From contig NZ_SUMC01000040.1 in assembly GCF_005047355.1 (NCBI RefSeq), forward strand, positions 1-64,000: a stretch of DNA of 64,000 nucleotides. The letters run 5' to 3'. A program made the translations under genes and the position numbers. Under the pieces are notes generated by a model that saw nothing but the letters and a program-made list of their open reading frames with translations, did not search any database and had not been told where the DNA came from. The first letter of the stretch is position 1. The number at the start of each line of letters is the position of its first letter. The stretch comes from Actinacidiphila oryziradicis (GTDB lineage Bacteria; Actinomycetota; Actinomycetes; Streptomycetales; Streptomycetaceae). Shown here in pieces: positions 43,468 to 52,095 of this stretch.

Positions 43468-44550
43468 CTACGACCAGGGCGTACCGGGGCGTAGGGCGGC
43501 CTGCATCGTGGTGCGGCAGCGGTCCCATGAGGCGGGGACGAGGTGGCCGTATACGTCGACGGTGGTCTTGATCGATCGGTGGCCGAGCCATCGGGAGACC
43601 TCGTGGATCGGGATGCCGGACGCGAGGGCGGTCGAGGCGAAGAAGTGGCGCAGGCAGTGCGGCGTGTACTTCGGGCTCCCGTCGGGTGTGACGATTCCCG
43701 CGGCCTTGAGCGCTTGTCTGAAGTGGTAGGCGTAGGTCGTCGCGGTGGGCATGGTGCCCTTGGCCCGGTCGCGCGGTGCGAACAGGACCTCCATGCCTGC
43801 CGCCGTCACCGTGCCCCACTCCCTCAGGTGTGCGTCGATCTCCTCGGCGAGGAACGCGGGCGTGGGAACGTCCCGGTACTCCCCCTCGGCCCGGTGCTTG
43901 AGCGGGATGAAGCGGGTCTGGCAGTCTTCGCGGTTCGCCTTGGAGCTCACTTGCCGGCGAACCCGCAGGAAGTCGGGTCGGCGGCAGTCGGCGGTGAAGG
44001 CCAGGGTCTCGCTGATGCGCAGCCCCGCTCCGGCCTGCAGGTAGATGGTCAGCCGGTACTGCGGTGAGATCTGCTTGGCGATCAGGTCGACCTCGTGGAG
44101 GGTGGGGATCGCGTCTTCGTCGACCGCGTGCGTCGCGCGGCGGGGGAGTTTGACTCCCTCGGTGGGGTCCTCGGCCCGCCGCTTCTCCTCGACTGCGGTT
44201 TGGAAGATGTGCGTGACCAGCTTCATCCGGTCGCACACGGTGCTGGCCGCCAGTCGCCTGCTGAGAGCGGCGACGAAGGCTTCGATGTCGTTGTGCTGCA
44301 CGCCCGCGACCGTCTTGCCGCCGAGCGCGGGGAGGAGGTGGATGCGCAGGAAGCTCTCGTAGTTGCGGTAGGTGCCGTCGCTGACGACCTGCCGCTCCAG
44401 CCAGTCGGCGGCGTAGGCACGCAGGGTGATCTCGCCGCGTTTGGGGTCCAGGAACACACCCTCGTAACGGTCGTGGCGCAACTTCGCGGCGAACGCGTCC
44501 GCTTGGGACTTCAGCTCGAAGCTCGGCTGGCGCTCTTTGGCCCCCGGCCC
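43468..44550 (-). pseudogene. Tyrosine recombinase (integrase), N-terminus cut by an IS
   Basis: The core-binding domain (LRAYAADWLERQVVSDGTY, HNDIEAFVAALSRRL) and catalytic domain are present. Catalytic motifs are GAGLRISETLAF (first Arg), HCLRHFFAS (His-x-x-Arg) and LGHRSIKTTVDVYGHL with the Tyr nucleophile. The frame continues to an apparent ATG at 44571, but bases from 44551 on belong to the terminal repeat of the adjacent IS. The natural N-terminal arm-binding region is therefore lost. Most of the enzyme remains, and whether it is active is unknown. It likely belonged to an integrative element. Confidence 0.82.
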
Positions 44551-45790
44551 TGTGCGTGCCGGAAACCTCATCCATGCTGGTTGCAGCTCTGCACTCGCCT
44601 GCGGAGGGCCCTCCCCATCCCGGTTGCGGCATCCAGCCCGAAGCGCGGCATGATGATCACTCGTGCTGCTTCGACTTGCCTATCTCACGGTCACCAACGC
44701 CTTCGCCGCGCTGCGCCTGGTGCCGGTGAGCGACCGGGACAAGGACGTGGAGATCCTGGCCCTGCGCCACCAGATCACCGTCCTGCAACGGCAGCTCGGC
44801 CATGGAAAGGTGCAGTTCGCCGTCGAGGACCGGGCCTTCCTCGCAGCGCTCCTCACGCCCCTGCCCCGTGAGGTGCTGCGCCGCCTACGGCTTCTGGTCC
44901 GCTCAGACACCGTGCTCCGCTGGCACCGCGATCTGATGAAACAGCGGCACGCGAACGCCTCCCGGCCCACAAGGCCCGGCCGACCGCCAACCCTCCGTTC
45001 CATCCGGCAACTCGTCCTGCGCCTGGTGCGCGAGAACCCATCGTGGGGATACCGCCGCGTACACGGCGAACTCGCCACGCTCGGGATCAAGATCGCCGCC
45101 TCCACCATCTGGGAGATCCTCAAGCAGGAGGGCATCGATCCGGCACCGGAACGCGGCAACACCACCTGGGCCGGCTTCCTGCGCTCCCAGGCCGACGCGC
45201 TGCTCGCGATGGACTTCATCGAGACCCTCACCCTGACCGGACAACGCCAGTACATCCTCGCCGCCATCGAGCACACCACCCCCCGCATCCGAGTCCTCGG
45301 CACCACCGCACACCCCACCGCGGCCTGGGTCACCCAGACGATCAAGAACCTCGCCATGGACCTGGAAGACACCGGAGCCAAGGTGAAGTACCTGCTCCGC
45401 GACCGCGACGCGAAATACCCCGCCCTGATCGACGAAGTCCTCGCCGACGCCGACATCCAAACCGTCCTCACCGGCATCCGCGTCCCGCGCATGAACTCGA
45501 TCATGGAACGCTGGGTACGCAGCCTCCGCTACGAACTCCTCGACCGCACCCTGGTCTGGAACGAGCAGCACCTGCGACATGCCCTGCGCGAGTACGAGCA
45601 GTTCTACAACGAGCACCGAACCCACCGCTCACTGCAAGCAGCCGCCCCGCTGCGCGCCCTCCCCGAACCGATCAACGAACCCGGGCAAATCACCCACCTC
45701 GACATACGCCGACACGACCGCCTCCGCGGCATCCTCCAAGAGTACCAACATGCCGCCTGAGCTGCACGGACGTAGTTTTCGGCACGCACA
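44551..45790 (+). mobile_element. Complete 1240-bp integrase-type insertion sequence
   Basis: The left end begins TGTGCGTGCCGGAAAC (44551-44566) and the right end is GTTTTCGGCACGCACA (45775-45790), inverted with one mismatch. Sub-terminal GAGCTGCA blocks are also inverted. I could not find a target duplication. It truncates a recombinase on its left and abuts an unrelated gene fragment on its right. Its terminus recurs at four other places in the window. Confidence 0.75.
44663..45760 (+). CDS. Integrase-core (rve) transposase of the 1240-bp IS
   Basis: It starts at GTG 44663 and encodes 365 residues. The N-terminal helix-rich part (RDKDVEILALRHQITVLQRQ) is followed by a DNA-binding region (NPSWGYRRVHGELATLG) and a DDE core: MDFIETLTLTGQ, the RDRDAKYP block, and MNSIMERWVRSLRYELLD with the Glu. 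The tail has FYNEHRTHRSL. It appears intact. Fragments of close relatives lie at 47485-47682, 60344-60545 and 62868-62978. Confidence 0.86.
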   Translation: MLLRLAYLTVTNAFAALRLVPVSDRDKDVEILALRHQITVLQRQLGHGKVQFAVEDRAFLAALLTPLPREVLRRLRLLVRSDTVLRWHRDLMKQRHANASRPTRPGRPPTLRSIRQLVLRLVRENPSWGYRRVHGELATLGIKIAASTIWEILKQEGIDPAPERGNTTWAGFLRSQADALLAMDFIETLTLTGQRQYILAAIEHTTPRIRVLGTTAHPTAAWVTQTIKNLAMDLEDTGAKVKYLLRDRDAKYPALIDEVLADADIQTVLTGIRVPRMNSIMERWVRSLRYELLDRTLVWNEQHLRHALREYEQFYNEHRTHRSLQAAAPLRALPEPINEPGQITHLDIRRHDRLRGILQEYQHAA

Positions 45791-46020
45791 AGGTCGAGCT
45801 GCAGGAACCCGAGCGGACCCCCCTGGCCGCAGCGTCACTCGACGAGTGGCAGCGCGCCCAGGAAGCCGGCCGTCTGGCGGAGTACGAAGCCGAGTACGGG
45901 TTGACCGCAGAGGGGCTTTTCTCGGAGTGGGAAGGCCACGATCCCCAGTGGCTGAGGGCCGAGGAGTTCGAAGGTGTCTGGACAGCCGCTCGCCAGCAGA
46001 TCCGGGCACGTTCCCGCTGA
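45791..46020 (+). pseudogene. C-terminal fragment of an unidentified protein
   Basis: The frame directly outside the IS reads VELQEPERTPLAAASLDEWQ and EYGLTAEGLFSEWEGHDP and stops at 46020. It is acidic and helical, with no start of its own. The beginning was removed by the IS or by a deletion. I do not recognise the family. Confidence 0.5.
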
Positions 46021-46104
46021 TCCTCCGGAACCGGCGTTGGTCAGGCTGTTCTGGAAATCAATCATGTGGTCGTCGAGCTCGCTGTCATGCGAGCCATCCG
46101 GCCG

Positions 46105-46524
46105 TCAGCCGGATCCTCTCTGGACCTCCACGGCAACCTGGCGGCCGCGCAGTCGTGAAGCCACGAACTCCATCTCGACCAGCGTGCCGACCAGGCCGTG
46201 CTCCATCAGCTCGCCAGCTCTCTCACGGGCCTGAGGCAGTGGCAGGTCCCAGATTTCCCGCAGAGCCTTGAGCACTGGGACCAGGCTCGCTCGCGCGTCG
46301 AGCAGGCGAAGTCGGGTGGGGCCATGCGCTGTCAGCAAAGCCTGCCGGATCTCCTCCGGAGTCTCCCCGCCGCCTTCCTCGCACCAGCCGTTGGGGCAGG
46401 CTCGACACGAGCCCTCGATGCCCCAGCACAGCTGCCCGCCGACGATGAACTGCCCGACATCACGGACCAACAGGCCCCCGCAGTCGCTGCAGCTCGACGT
46501 TATCTCCACGCCCTGCGTGATCAC
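46105..46524 (-). CDS. Hypothetical zinc-motif protein with L7/L12-like tail
   Basis: The start GTG at 46524 has GAGGAG upstream. The 139-residue product has two paired-cysteine motifs (CSDCGG near 12 and CRACPNGWC near 40) that could bind zinc. Residues about 75-110 (PVLKALREIWDLPLPQARERA) resemble the C-terminal domain of ribosomal protein L7/L12, which recurs in small Streptomyces proteins of unknown role. It lies 28 bases after the SUKH gene on the same strand, so it is co-transcribed and may share an immunity or sensing role. Confidence 0.65.
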   Translation of the reverse strand: MITQGVEITSSCSDCGGLLVRDVGQFIVGGQLCWGIEGSCRACPNGWCEEGGGETPEEIRQALLTAHGPTRLRLLDARASLVPVLKALREIWDLPLPQARERAGELMEHGLVGTLVEMEFVASRLRGRQVAVEVQRGSG

Positions 46525-46552
46525 CCGGACTCCTCGCCGTTCCCCACCACTG

Positions 46553-47041
46553 TCAGTCGACCAGTTCGAGGGGGTGGGGCAAGGGCTCCCATTCGGGCAG
46601 CCAGTCTGTGGCAATCTCGCCGGTGAGGGCGAGGTGGAACCAGTCGCTGAACCCGAGATCAGAGTCATACCAGTCACCCCAGCCACGGCGGAAGGCTGAC
46701 ACCGTCCAGGTGCTGCCCCCGCGCGGCACGAGGAACAGCTGATCACCCTCGATCGTGTTTCCCCACACCAGTGCTCCGTCAGCGGACGGAAGCACGAGGT
46801 GGGGCACAGAAGACGACTGCTCCAACTTCCGCCCCATCCCGTCCGAGTACGACTGCAGCGTGCGAGCACCGCAGAGGAAGATGAACTCCGAGATCGCCGT
46901 GTCGCCATAGGCCCCGGCGACCTCGACGAAGTCCTCAGGAAGCGTCACGGACCAGGACCTCGCGATCTTCTCGATCAGATGTCCTTCTTCCTGGCGGACA
47001 GGCGCCCCCAGCAGCGGCACGAAGTCGCTGACCGTCTTCAT
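46553..47041 (-). CDS. SMI1/KNR4 (SUKH) family protein
   Basis: The start ATG at 47041 follows GGAG, and the longer open frame upstream lacks a site. The 162-residue protein matches the SUKH fold by pattern: IEKIARSWSVTLPEDFVEV near the N-terminus, ISEFIFLCG, and WGDWYDSDLGFSDWFHLAL at the C-terminus. SUKH proteins are often immunity factors against nuclease toxins of polymorphic systems. No toxin gene is visible alongside, only mobile fragments. Confidence 0.75.
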   Translation of the reverse strand: MKTVSDFVPLLGAPVRQEEGHLIEKIARSWSVTLPEDFVEVAGAYGDTAISEFIFLCGARTLQSYSDGMGRKLEQSSSVPHLVLPSADGALVWGNTIEGDQLFLVPRGGSTWTVSAFRRGWGDWYDSDLGFSDWFHLALTGEIATDWLPEWEPLPHPLELVD

Positions 47042-47484
47042 CTCATCTCCGTCCTCCACGGTCCAGGGCGCACAATCTACCGAGCCCGCCCGGCATGCCG
47101 ATGACTGCCCTCGCCGCGTAGTGGTAGCGGCGGCGTCTCTCCCCCCGTTCCTCAACGTCGCGACCTGGACCGATCCCTCGGCTTGGCTGCCGCCGTCGAT
47201 TCGCTCCGGCAGGTCCGGCGCAGGGAGTTCAGTGACGGATTCAGGCGAGGTGGTCGAGAACCACTCCAACGGACGACAACAGGCGATGGTGAGGAACTGT
47301 CACGGACATGTAGTCTATGAATCGTCGCAGTTCAGAGCCGGTATTCGAGCTCCTGCGGTCGGTAAACTGGACGACCTGTGAAGGCAGCAGCACTGACGGA
47401 GACGGTGGGGCTCGGAAAGTCATCGCTGCAACTCAAGCACCGTATCGGTACTCTTGATCTGCATGGATGGGGTTGTCGGCAGGC
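47042..47484. other. Non-coding stretch upstream of the SUKH gene
   Basis: No gene is seen. It holds the promoter side of the SUKH pair and, at 47463-47486, a diverged copy of the IS terminal motif (ATGGATGGGGTTGTCGGC). Confidence 0.4.
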
Positions 47485-47682
47485 GCAGAGTCGGTGGAGG
47501 AGGGCGGCGAGGAAGGCCCGATCGGACTGGGTGAGGCGGGGCTTGTCGATCTGGCGCTGCAGGATGGCGAGCTGGTGGCGTAGCGTCAGAATTTCGATGT
47601 TCTTGTCGATGTCGCTCATCGGCAGCAACCGTATGAACGTGAACACGCTCGTGAGCATCAGGTACGGCAGTCGCAGCAGCAC
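47485..47682 (-). pseudogene. N-terminal fragment of an IS integrase-type transposase
   Basis: It starts at GTG 47682 (LLRLPYLMLTSVFTF, IEILTLRHQLAILQRQ, SDRAFLAALLHRL), homologous to the complete transposase at 44663. The gene ends after about 65 residues where a copy of the IS terminal motif begins at 47463-47486. The element's outer end is at 47774. Confidence 0.75.
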
Positions 47683-47750
47683 GACTGATCATCCGGGCGT
47701 ACGTATCCGGCGCTCCTCAGCCGTATCAGAAAACATGCAGGTCACACGCT

Positions 47751-47774
47751 ATGGATGGGGTTTTCGGCACCCAC
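47751..47774 (-). repeat. IS terminal motif, copy 2
   Basis: The sequence opens ATGGATGGGGTTTTCGGCAC and is nearly the same as those at 44552-44575 (reverse), 49634-49657 and 63047-63070. It is the outer end of the truncated IS whose transposase start is at 47682. Confidence 0.7.
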
Positions 47775-48134
47775 AGGGTGGCCAGCGGCTACGTGTTCAC
47801 GCGGCCGGACGGGCACTCGATCGAGCCCGCCACGCTCACCCGGCACTTCAACGCCCTGCTCCGCGACGCGTGCCTACGGCCGATCCGCTTTCACGACCTT
47901 CGACACTCGACCGCGACCCTGCTCCTGGAGCAGGGTGTCGAACTCGTCGTCATCAAGGAACTCCTCGGACACGCCCACATCGGCGTCACCGCGACGGTGT
48001 ACGCACACGTCCGCCTCCGCCTCCAGCGCCAGGCCATCGACCTCCTCGGCCACGCCCTAAGCAACCTCGCCGAGACGATGACCGAGCCCCACGACGGAGG
48101 TCACCCGCCGCTTCGTGCAACACCCGTCCGCTGA
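47775..48134 (+). pseudogene. Tyrosine recombinase C-terminal fragment
   Basis: The frame enters from the IS end and reads GYVFTRPDGHSIEPATL, FHDLRHSTATLLLEQG, LGHAHIGVTATVYAHV, giving the His-x-x-Arg and Tyr parts of the active site. The first catalytic Arg and the N-terminal domains are missing. It stops at 48134, before a strong hairpin. Confidence 0.78.
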
Positions 48135-48179
48135 CGTTGCCGTCAACTACTGCCGTCAAGCGCCCACCGCAAGCCACCA

Positions 48180-48212
48180 TGGCCCCACCGGAACATCATT
48201 CCGGTGGGGCCA
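48180..48212. terminator. Strong bidirectional hairpin
   Basis: A perfect 14-base stem (48180-48193 with 48199-48212) has a five-base loop. It separates the recombinase fragment from the convergent hypothetical gene at 48249-48806 and probably serves both. Confidence 0.88.
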
Positions 48213-48248
48213 TGGTGATTACTTCACATACCCATTTCATGCAGCCCG

Positions 48249-48806
48249 CTACAAATCATCGTGCTGCATTCGCCAGTTCATAGAGTCCTGCAGATCCAAC
48301 CGACTGGCCGAAACTGCCCCTGGAACATAGACGAGCCACCGAAGATTATGGGAGGCAATGACAGGATCGCCATTGGTGTCAACCCAAATAACTACCTTGT
48401 CTTGTGCGGCTACGCCATCCCACCAGGCCCAAGGTCGCCGCTCAGGATCGAACGAGAATAGCCATTCCTGCAGTTCCCATGGGTCTTCATTATGAGAGTC
48501 CTGATACCTGCGGTCACCGCGAATAGCCGCCTGGCCAGCAAGCGCTCCAAAGTTCGCATCTTCGCGCGAAACATCAGTGAACCATCCAGGAATCGAATCC
48601 TCAGGGAGCTCCTCGCTATCGAAGTCGCTCGTCTCCGCCATGGACACGGCGGCAGCAAGTACCCCCCTCACCCTAGCCAGGTACTCGGACGGACTAATGC
48701 CCTGGTCAACCGTTACCTCAATCGCAGCGATGGCCCTGGGGGGCACCTGCTCGGACGCCCCACCACGGATGCGGCGCAACTCGCTACTGGCCGACTCTGG
48801 CATCAC
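48249..48806 (-). CDS. Hypothetical 185-residue acidic protein, immunity-like setting
   Basis: The start GTG at 48806 follows a strong GGAGGTGG and overlaps the stop of a 37-codon frame. Base composition is visibly lower in GC than its neighbours. The product is acidic and tryptophan-rich (DPWELQEWLFSFDPE, RPWAWWDGVAAQDKVVIWV, SHNLRWLVYVPGA). I recognise no domain. The setting (translational coupling to the tail of an upstream frame, low GC, mobile DNA on both sides, a SUKH gene nearby) fits an immunity protein separated from its toxin, but this is inference. Confidence 0.6.
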   Translation of the reverse strand: MMPESASSELRRIRGGASEQVPPRAIAAIEVTVDQGISPSEYLARVRGVLAAAVSMAETSDFDSEELPEDSIPGWFTDVSREDANFGALAGQAAIRGDRRYQDSHNEDPWELQEWLFSFDPERRPWAWWDGVAAQDKVVIWVDTNGDPVIASHNLRWLVYVPGAVSASRLDLQDSMNWRMQHDDL

Positions 48807-48916
48807 GATCCACCTCCACCAATTATTCGACCGGACCCAGGGGTGATCATACGCTGAAGCTCATCGAGCATGCTGCCGGGTATTCCATACAAGCCGGGCT
48901 CATCCAATTGCTGCAC
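48803..48916 (-). CDS. 37-codon frame coupled to the hypothetical gene
   Basis: A GTG at 48916 opens QQLDEPGLYGIPGSMLDELQ and ends GRIIGGGGS, with its TGA inside the GTG start of the next gene. A TAG two codons upstream of the GTG closes the frame. It is either a leader peptide or the surviving tail of a larger, rearranged gene. Confidence 0.4.
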   Translation of the reverse strand: MQQLDEPGLYGIPGSMLDELQRMITPGSGRIIGGGGS

Positions 48917-49022
48917 GCTCGACTATACGTACCTATTCCAGTCTCGTTGAGATCCAGGCCAGCCACGGGGCTTGCGCTGCGGGGCAACGGAAGAGGTGAT
49001 CCTGTCCGCGTAATCAGAGGGA

Positions 49023-49556
49023 ATGTCGAACGCAACGATCTCGGAATCTGCTCCCCTGACCCACGCCCGCCTGATCACCGCGCTGAACGAGCAGATAGAC
49101 GCGATGGAAGTGCAGGTGAAGGCCCATTTTCTGGCGCACCCGGACGCTGAGATCTACCTCTCGATGCCCGGCATCGCGGAGATCACCGGTGCTCGGGTGC
49201 TCGCCGAGTTCGGAGACGACCCCACCCGATACGCCAGCGCGAAGGCCCGCAAGAACTACACCGGCACCAGCCCGATCACCCGGGCCTCCGGCAAGAGCCA
49301 CACCGTCCAGGCCCGCCACGTCCGCAACAACCGCCTCGCCGACGCCCTCCAACGCCATGCGTTCGCCGCCCTGCGCGCCTCACCCGGCGCCCGCCGCTAC
49401 TACGACAAACAACGAGCCCGCGAGGCCGGCTACAACCCCGCACTCCGCCAGCTCGGCAACCGCCTCGTCGGCATCCTCCACGGCTGCCTCAAAACCCGCA
49501 CCCACTACGACGAAGCGACCGCCTGGTCGCAGCACGCACACACCCATGCCGCTTGA
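49023..49556 (+). pseudogene. IS110-family transposase C-terminal half
   Basis: The 177-residue frame covers only the transposase-20 type domain: MPGIAEITGARVLAEFGDDP, KARKNYTGTSPITRASGK, RQLGNRLVGILHGCLKTRT and the ending TAWSQHAH. The N-terminal DEDD catalytic domain is absent. It is a non-functional remnant. Confidence 0.82.
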
Positions 49557-49633
49557 CCTCAAACGACATGGGGTGTCTGACACGCCTACCCGGCGATCAA
49601 AGGCCGTTCACAAGAACCTGCACGTCACAGGCC

Positions 49634-49657
49634 ATGGATGGGGTTTCCGGCACCCGC
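49634..49657 (-). repeat. IS terminal motif, copy 3
   Basis: ATGGATGGGGTTTCCGGCAC is preceded by CCTGCACGTCACAGGCC, matching the subterminal sequence at 47738 and 63030. No transposase fragment is attached here. Confidence 0.65.
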
Positions 49658-49690
49658 ACGGTGGATAGACCCGGTGCGACTGTTCACTGT

Positions 49691-50455
49691 TCAGCCATGC
49701 AAAGCGAGGTACGGCGCGAGGGCGAACAGGGTAATGATCAAAGCAAGCTTCAGGCTGCGGGTGGGCAGCGCGTGAGCGATCTTCCAGCCCAAAAGCACCC
49801 CGGCCAGCTCCGGAATGCCAACCAGGGCGGCCAGGGGCCAGTTGATGGTGCCGTGGGCGAGATAGCCGAGGGTGCCCACGCCAGCGATGACGATCGACTG
49901 GGCCTGGGCCGAGGCGAGGGACTCCAGCACAGGCACGCCGAGGGCGACCAGCAGCGGGACGGTGAGCATCGGTCCGCCGATGCCGACGATGCCCGCAGCC
50001 AGGGCCACAGCGAAGCCAAGCCCGGCCAGCAGCGGCGCGGGCGGGTGAGCCTGCGTGGCCGCCGGACGGTGCCGCTCGCGGTACCACACCAGTGCTGCCA
50101 CACCCGCCACGAACACCCCGAGCACCAGACCGAAGGCCCGCTTGGACACAAACGTATTGATGACCACCCCGATCGGAGTGCCGACGACGGCGCTCGCGGC
50201 GAGGATCAGCACCGTGCGCCGGGTCTCGGGCTCGCGCAGCTGGCCCGACCGGGTGTAGGCGGCAGTGGCCAGCGCCCCGGTGGCGATATGGGTGACGATG
50301 GCGGTGCCGGCCACCTCGGCCGGGGACAGGCCGGTCAGGGCGAACAGCCCGATGGTGGGGAGGACCCCGCCAGGGCCGACAGCGGTGATGCCGACCCCGC
50401 CGACGAGCCCGAACAGGCCCAGCGCGATCAGCACAGGCATCGTCAGCCCGGCCAT
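49691..50455 (-). CDS. TauE/SafE-family membrane permease
   Basis: The start ATG at 50455 has GGGGAGG upstream. The 254-residue protein has about eight hydrophobic segments and the duplicated family pattern: VGGVGITAVGPGGVLP near the N-terminus, and AAGIVGIGGPMLTVPLLVALG in the second half. Such proteins export sulfite, sulfonates or related anions. It is downstream of the GntR gene on the same strand (115 bases), which may control it. Confidence 0.82.
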   Translation of the reverse strand: MAGLTMPVLIALGLFGLVGGVGITAVGPGGVLPTIGLFALTGLSPAEVAGTAIVTHIATGALATAAYTRSGQLREPETRRTVLILAASAVVGTPIGVVINTFVSKRAFGLVLGVFVAGVAALVWYRERHRPAATQAHPPAPLLAGLGFAVALAAGIVGIGGPMLTVPLLVALGVPVLESLASAQAQSIVIAGVGTLGYLAHGTINWPLAALVGIPELAGVLLGWKIAHALPTRSLKLALIITLFALAPYLALHG

Positions 50456-50570
50456 CACCGGCCTCCCCTCACTCGCGTCAGGCGCGGTCCGGAACAGGTT
50501 GACGACACAGCGATCTCCCAAACGAAGACAGTGCAGTAAAGAACGACGGCGCAAGGACGGACGCCCGGGA

Positions 50571-51401
50571 TCAGTCGGACACTGCCGGTTGGCCGCGGTG
50601 CATCGTGGCGCGTAGGGCCATCCGGTCCGCGCGGATACGAATCGACTCGGTATCCACCGGACGTCCATCGGACAGGTGGGTCAGGCGCTCCAGCGCGAAC
50701 ACCGCCGCCCCGACCCCGATCCCCAGCAGCGCGGCGGTATCCGGATCGGCGGTGACCGCGTGTACCACAACGTCGGCGCGCCCCAGCCGGCAGCCCGTGG
50801 TCTCCTCGAGGAGGGTGAACACATCCCGGCCGGCCAGGTCGCCGGCCAGCACACCGGCGCCGACATCGGCAGTGAGGTAGGTGGTGTCCAGCGACAACGG
50901 CAGTCCGTCCAGCCACCGCACCCGCTCCAGATGCACCCCGCCCGCCGTGGCGGGGACCTGGAGCCGCTCGGCGATCGCGGCCGGCAGCTCAGGCACGATC
51001 TCGGCCACCCGGACCTCGTTGATGACGGTGCCATATCCGGTCAGCGCCTCGGCCAACCCCGCCAGCCGGTCCAGCCCGTGGCCGTACTTCGGCATCACCA
51101 CCGTGGTGCCCACCCCGCGTCGCCGGGCGATCAACCCCTCCTGACGCAGCAGACCCAACGCTTCTCGCACCGCGTTACGAGAAGCACCGAACTGTCGGCC
51201 CAGACTGTGCTCGTCCGGTAGTACACCGTCGACGAACCCGCCGGTCGTGATCTGCTGCCGCAACGCATCAGCCACCCGCCGTGCCCGCTCCGCGCGAGGC
51301 CGTGAGGAGACCCAGTCGGCCGGAACGTTGCGACCGGACGACGGGCCCGGTACCACCGGTCGCTCGCCTTTCCCTGATGTGACGTCCGCGGTGCGGTTCA
51401 T
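50571..51401 (-). CDS. GntR-family regulator with UTRA effector domain
   Basis: The 276-residue product has a GntR winged helix around residues 40-105 (ADALRQQITTGGFVDGVLPD, QFGASRNAVREALGLLRQEG) and a UTRA domain to the C-terminus (LERVRWLDGLPLSLDTTYL, ALERLTHLSDGRPVDTESI). UTRA domains bind small ligands. Regulators of this type control conjugative functions in actinomycete integrative elements (KorSA-like) as well as metabolism. Its divergent neighbour is a conjugation-type gene, and its downstream neighbour is a permease. Confidence 0.85.
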   Translation of the reverse strand: MNRTADVTSGKGERPVVPGPSSGRNVPADWVSSRPRAERARRVADALRQQITTGGFVDGVLPDEHSLGRQFGASRNAVREALGLLRQEGLIARRRGVGTTVVMPKYGHGLDRLAGLAEALTGYGTVINEVRVAEIVPELPAAIAERLQVPATAGGVHLERVRWLDGLPLSLDTTYLTADVGAGVLAGDLAGRDVFTLLEETTGCRLGRADVVVHAVTADPDTAALLGIGVGAAVFALERLTHLSDGRPVDTESIRIRADRMALRATMHRGQPAVSD

Positions 51402-51540
51402 GTCGTTCACGCTACCGGGCACGTATTACGCCAGAGTTACGCCACCTGCTTTGACATGCTGAAACGCATGACCTGCGGATCTACTACAGTCACCACGCGC
51501 TCCGCCACCCGACAGCCCGCCCTGCCCACGCAACCCTCAT

Positions 51541-52095
51541 GTGATTACTCGCGCCGTGTGCGCCGCCGCCCGCCTGCTGTGCGCCAACGGCGCCCGCCAC
51601 GGCAAGGACCTGCGCAAGGCCGTCTTCGCCTACAACCACTCCACCGCCTACGTGGACCACGTCCTGCGCACCGCTGCCCAGTACGCCGCCACCGACCCGG
51701 GCGGGTACCCGGCCCCGAACCCGGCCGCTGCAACCGCCGTCGCCTACGCCTACGCCCGCCAGCTCTGGGGCGGCGACGGACCCGCCGAGGGCGGCTTCGA
51801 CTGCTCCGGCCTCACCCAAGCCGCCTACGCCGCCGCCCGCATCCGCCTCCCCCGCGTCGCCCAGGACCAGTACGACGCGGGCCCCCACGTACCCGCCGGA
51901 ATCCCGCTCCTCCCCGGCAACCTGCTCTTCTTCGGCACCAGCCCACACCACATCACCCACGTCGGCATCTACACCGGAGGCGGCAACATGATCAACGCAC
52001 CCCGCCCCCACACCCGCGTCCGCCAAGAACCAGCCCGCCTCACCAGCCCCAACTACCGCGGCGCAACCCGGCCCAGCACCGGCGCGGTGCGATGA
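51541..52095 (+). CDS. NlpC/P60 cell-wall hydrolase of a conjugative element, 5' truncated
   Basis: The frame opens inside a lytic-transglycosylase tail (AARLLCANGARHGKDLRKAV, YNHSTAYVDHVL) and continues with an NlpC/P60 domain: FDCSGLTQAAYAAA with the catalytic Cys, a LLPGNLLFFG block, and HITHVGIYTGGGNMINAP with the catalytic His. Full-length relatives carry a transmembrane segment and the transglycosylase domain upstream, which are missing. A GTG at 51541 could permit expression of the remnant. Its stop overlaps the next gene's ATG by four bases. Confidence 0.75.
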   Translation: MITRAVCAAARLLCANGARHGKDLRKAVFAYNHSTAYVDHVLRTAAQYAATDPGGYPAPNPAAATAVAYAYARQLWGGDGPAEGGFDCSGLTQAAYAAARIRLPRVAQDQYDAGPHVPAGIPLLPGNLLFFGTSPHHITHVGIYTGGGNMINAPRPHTRVRQEPARLTSPNYRGATRPSTGAVR

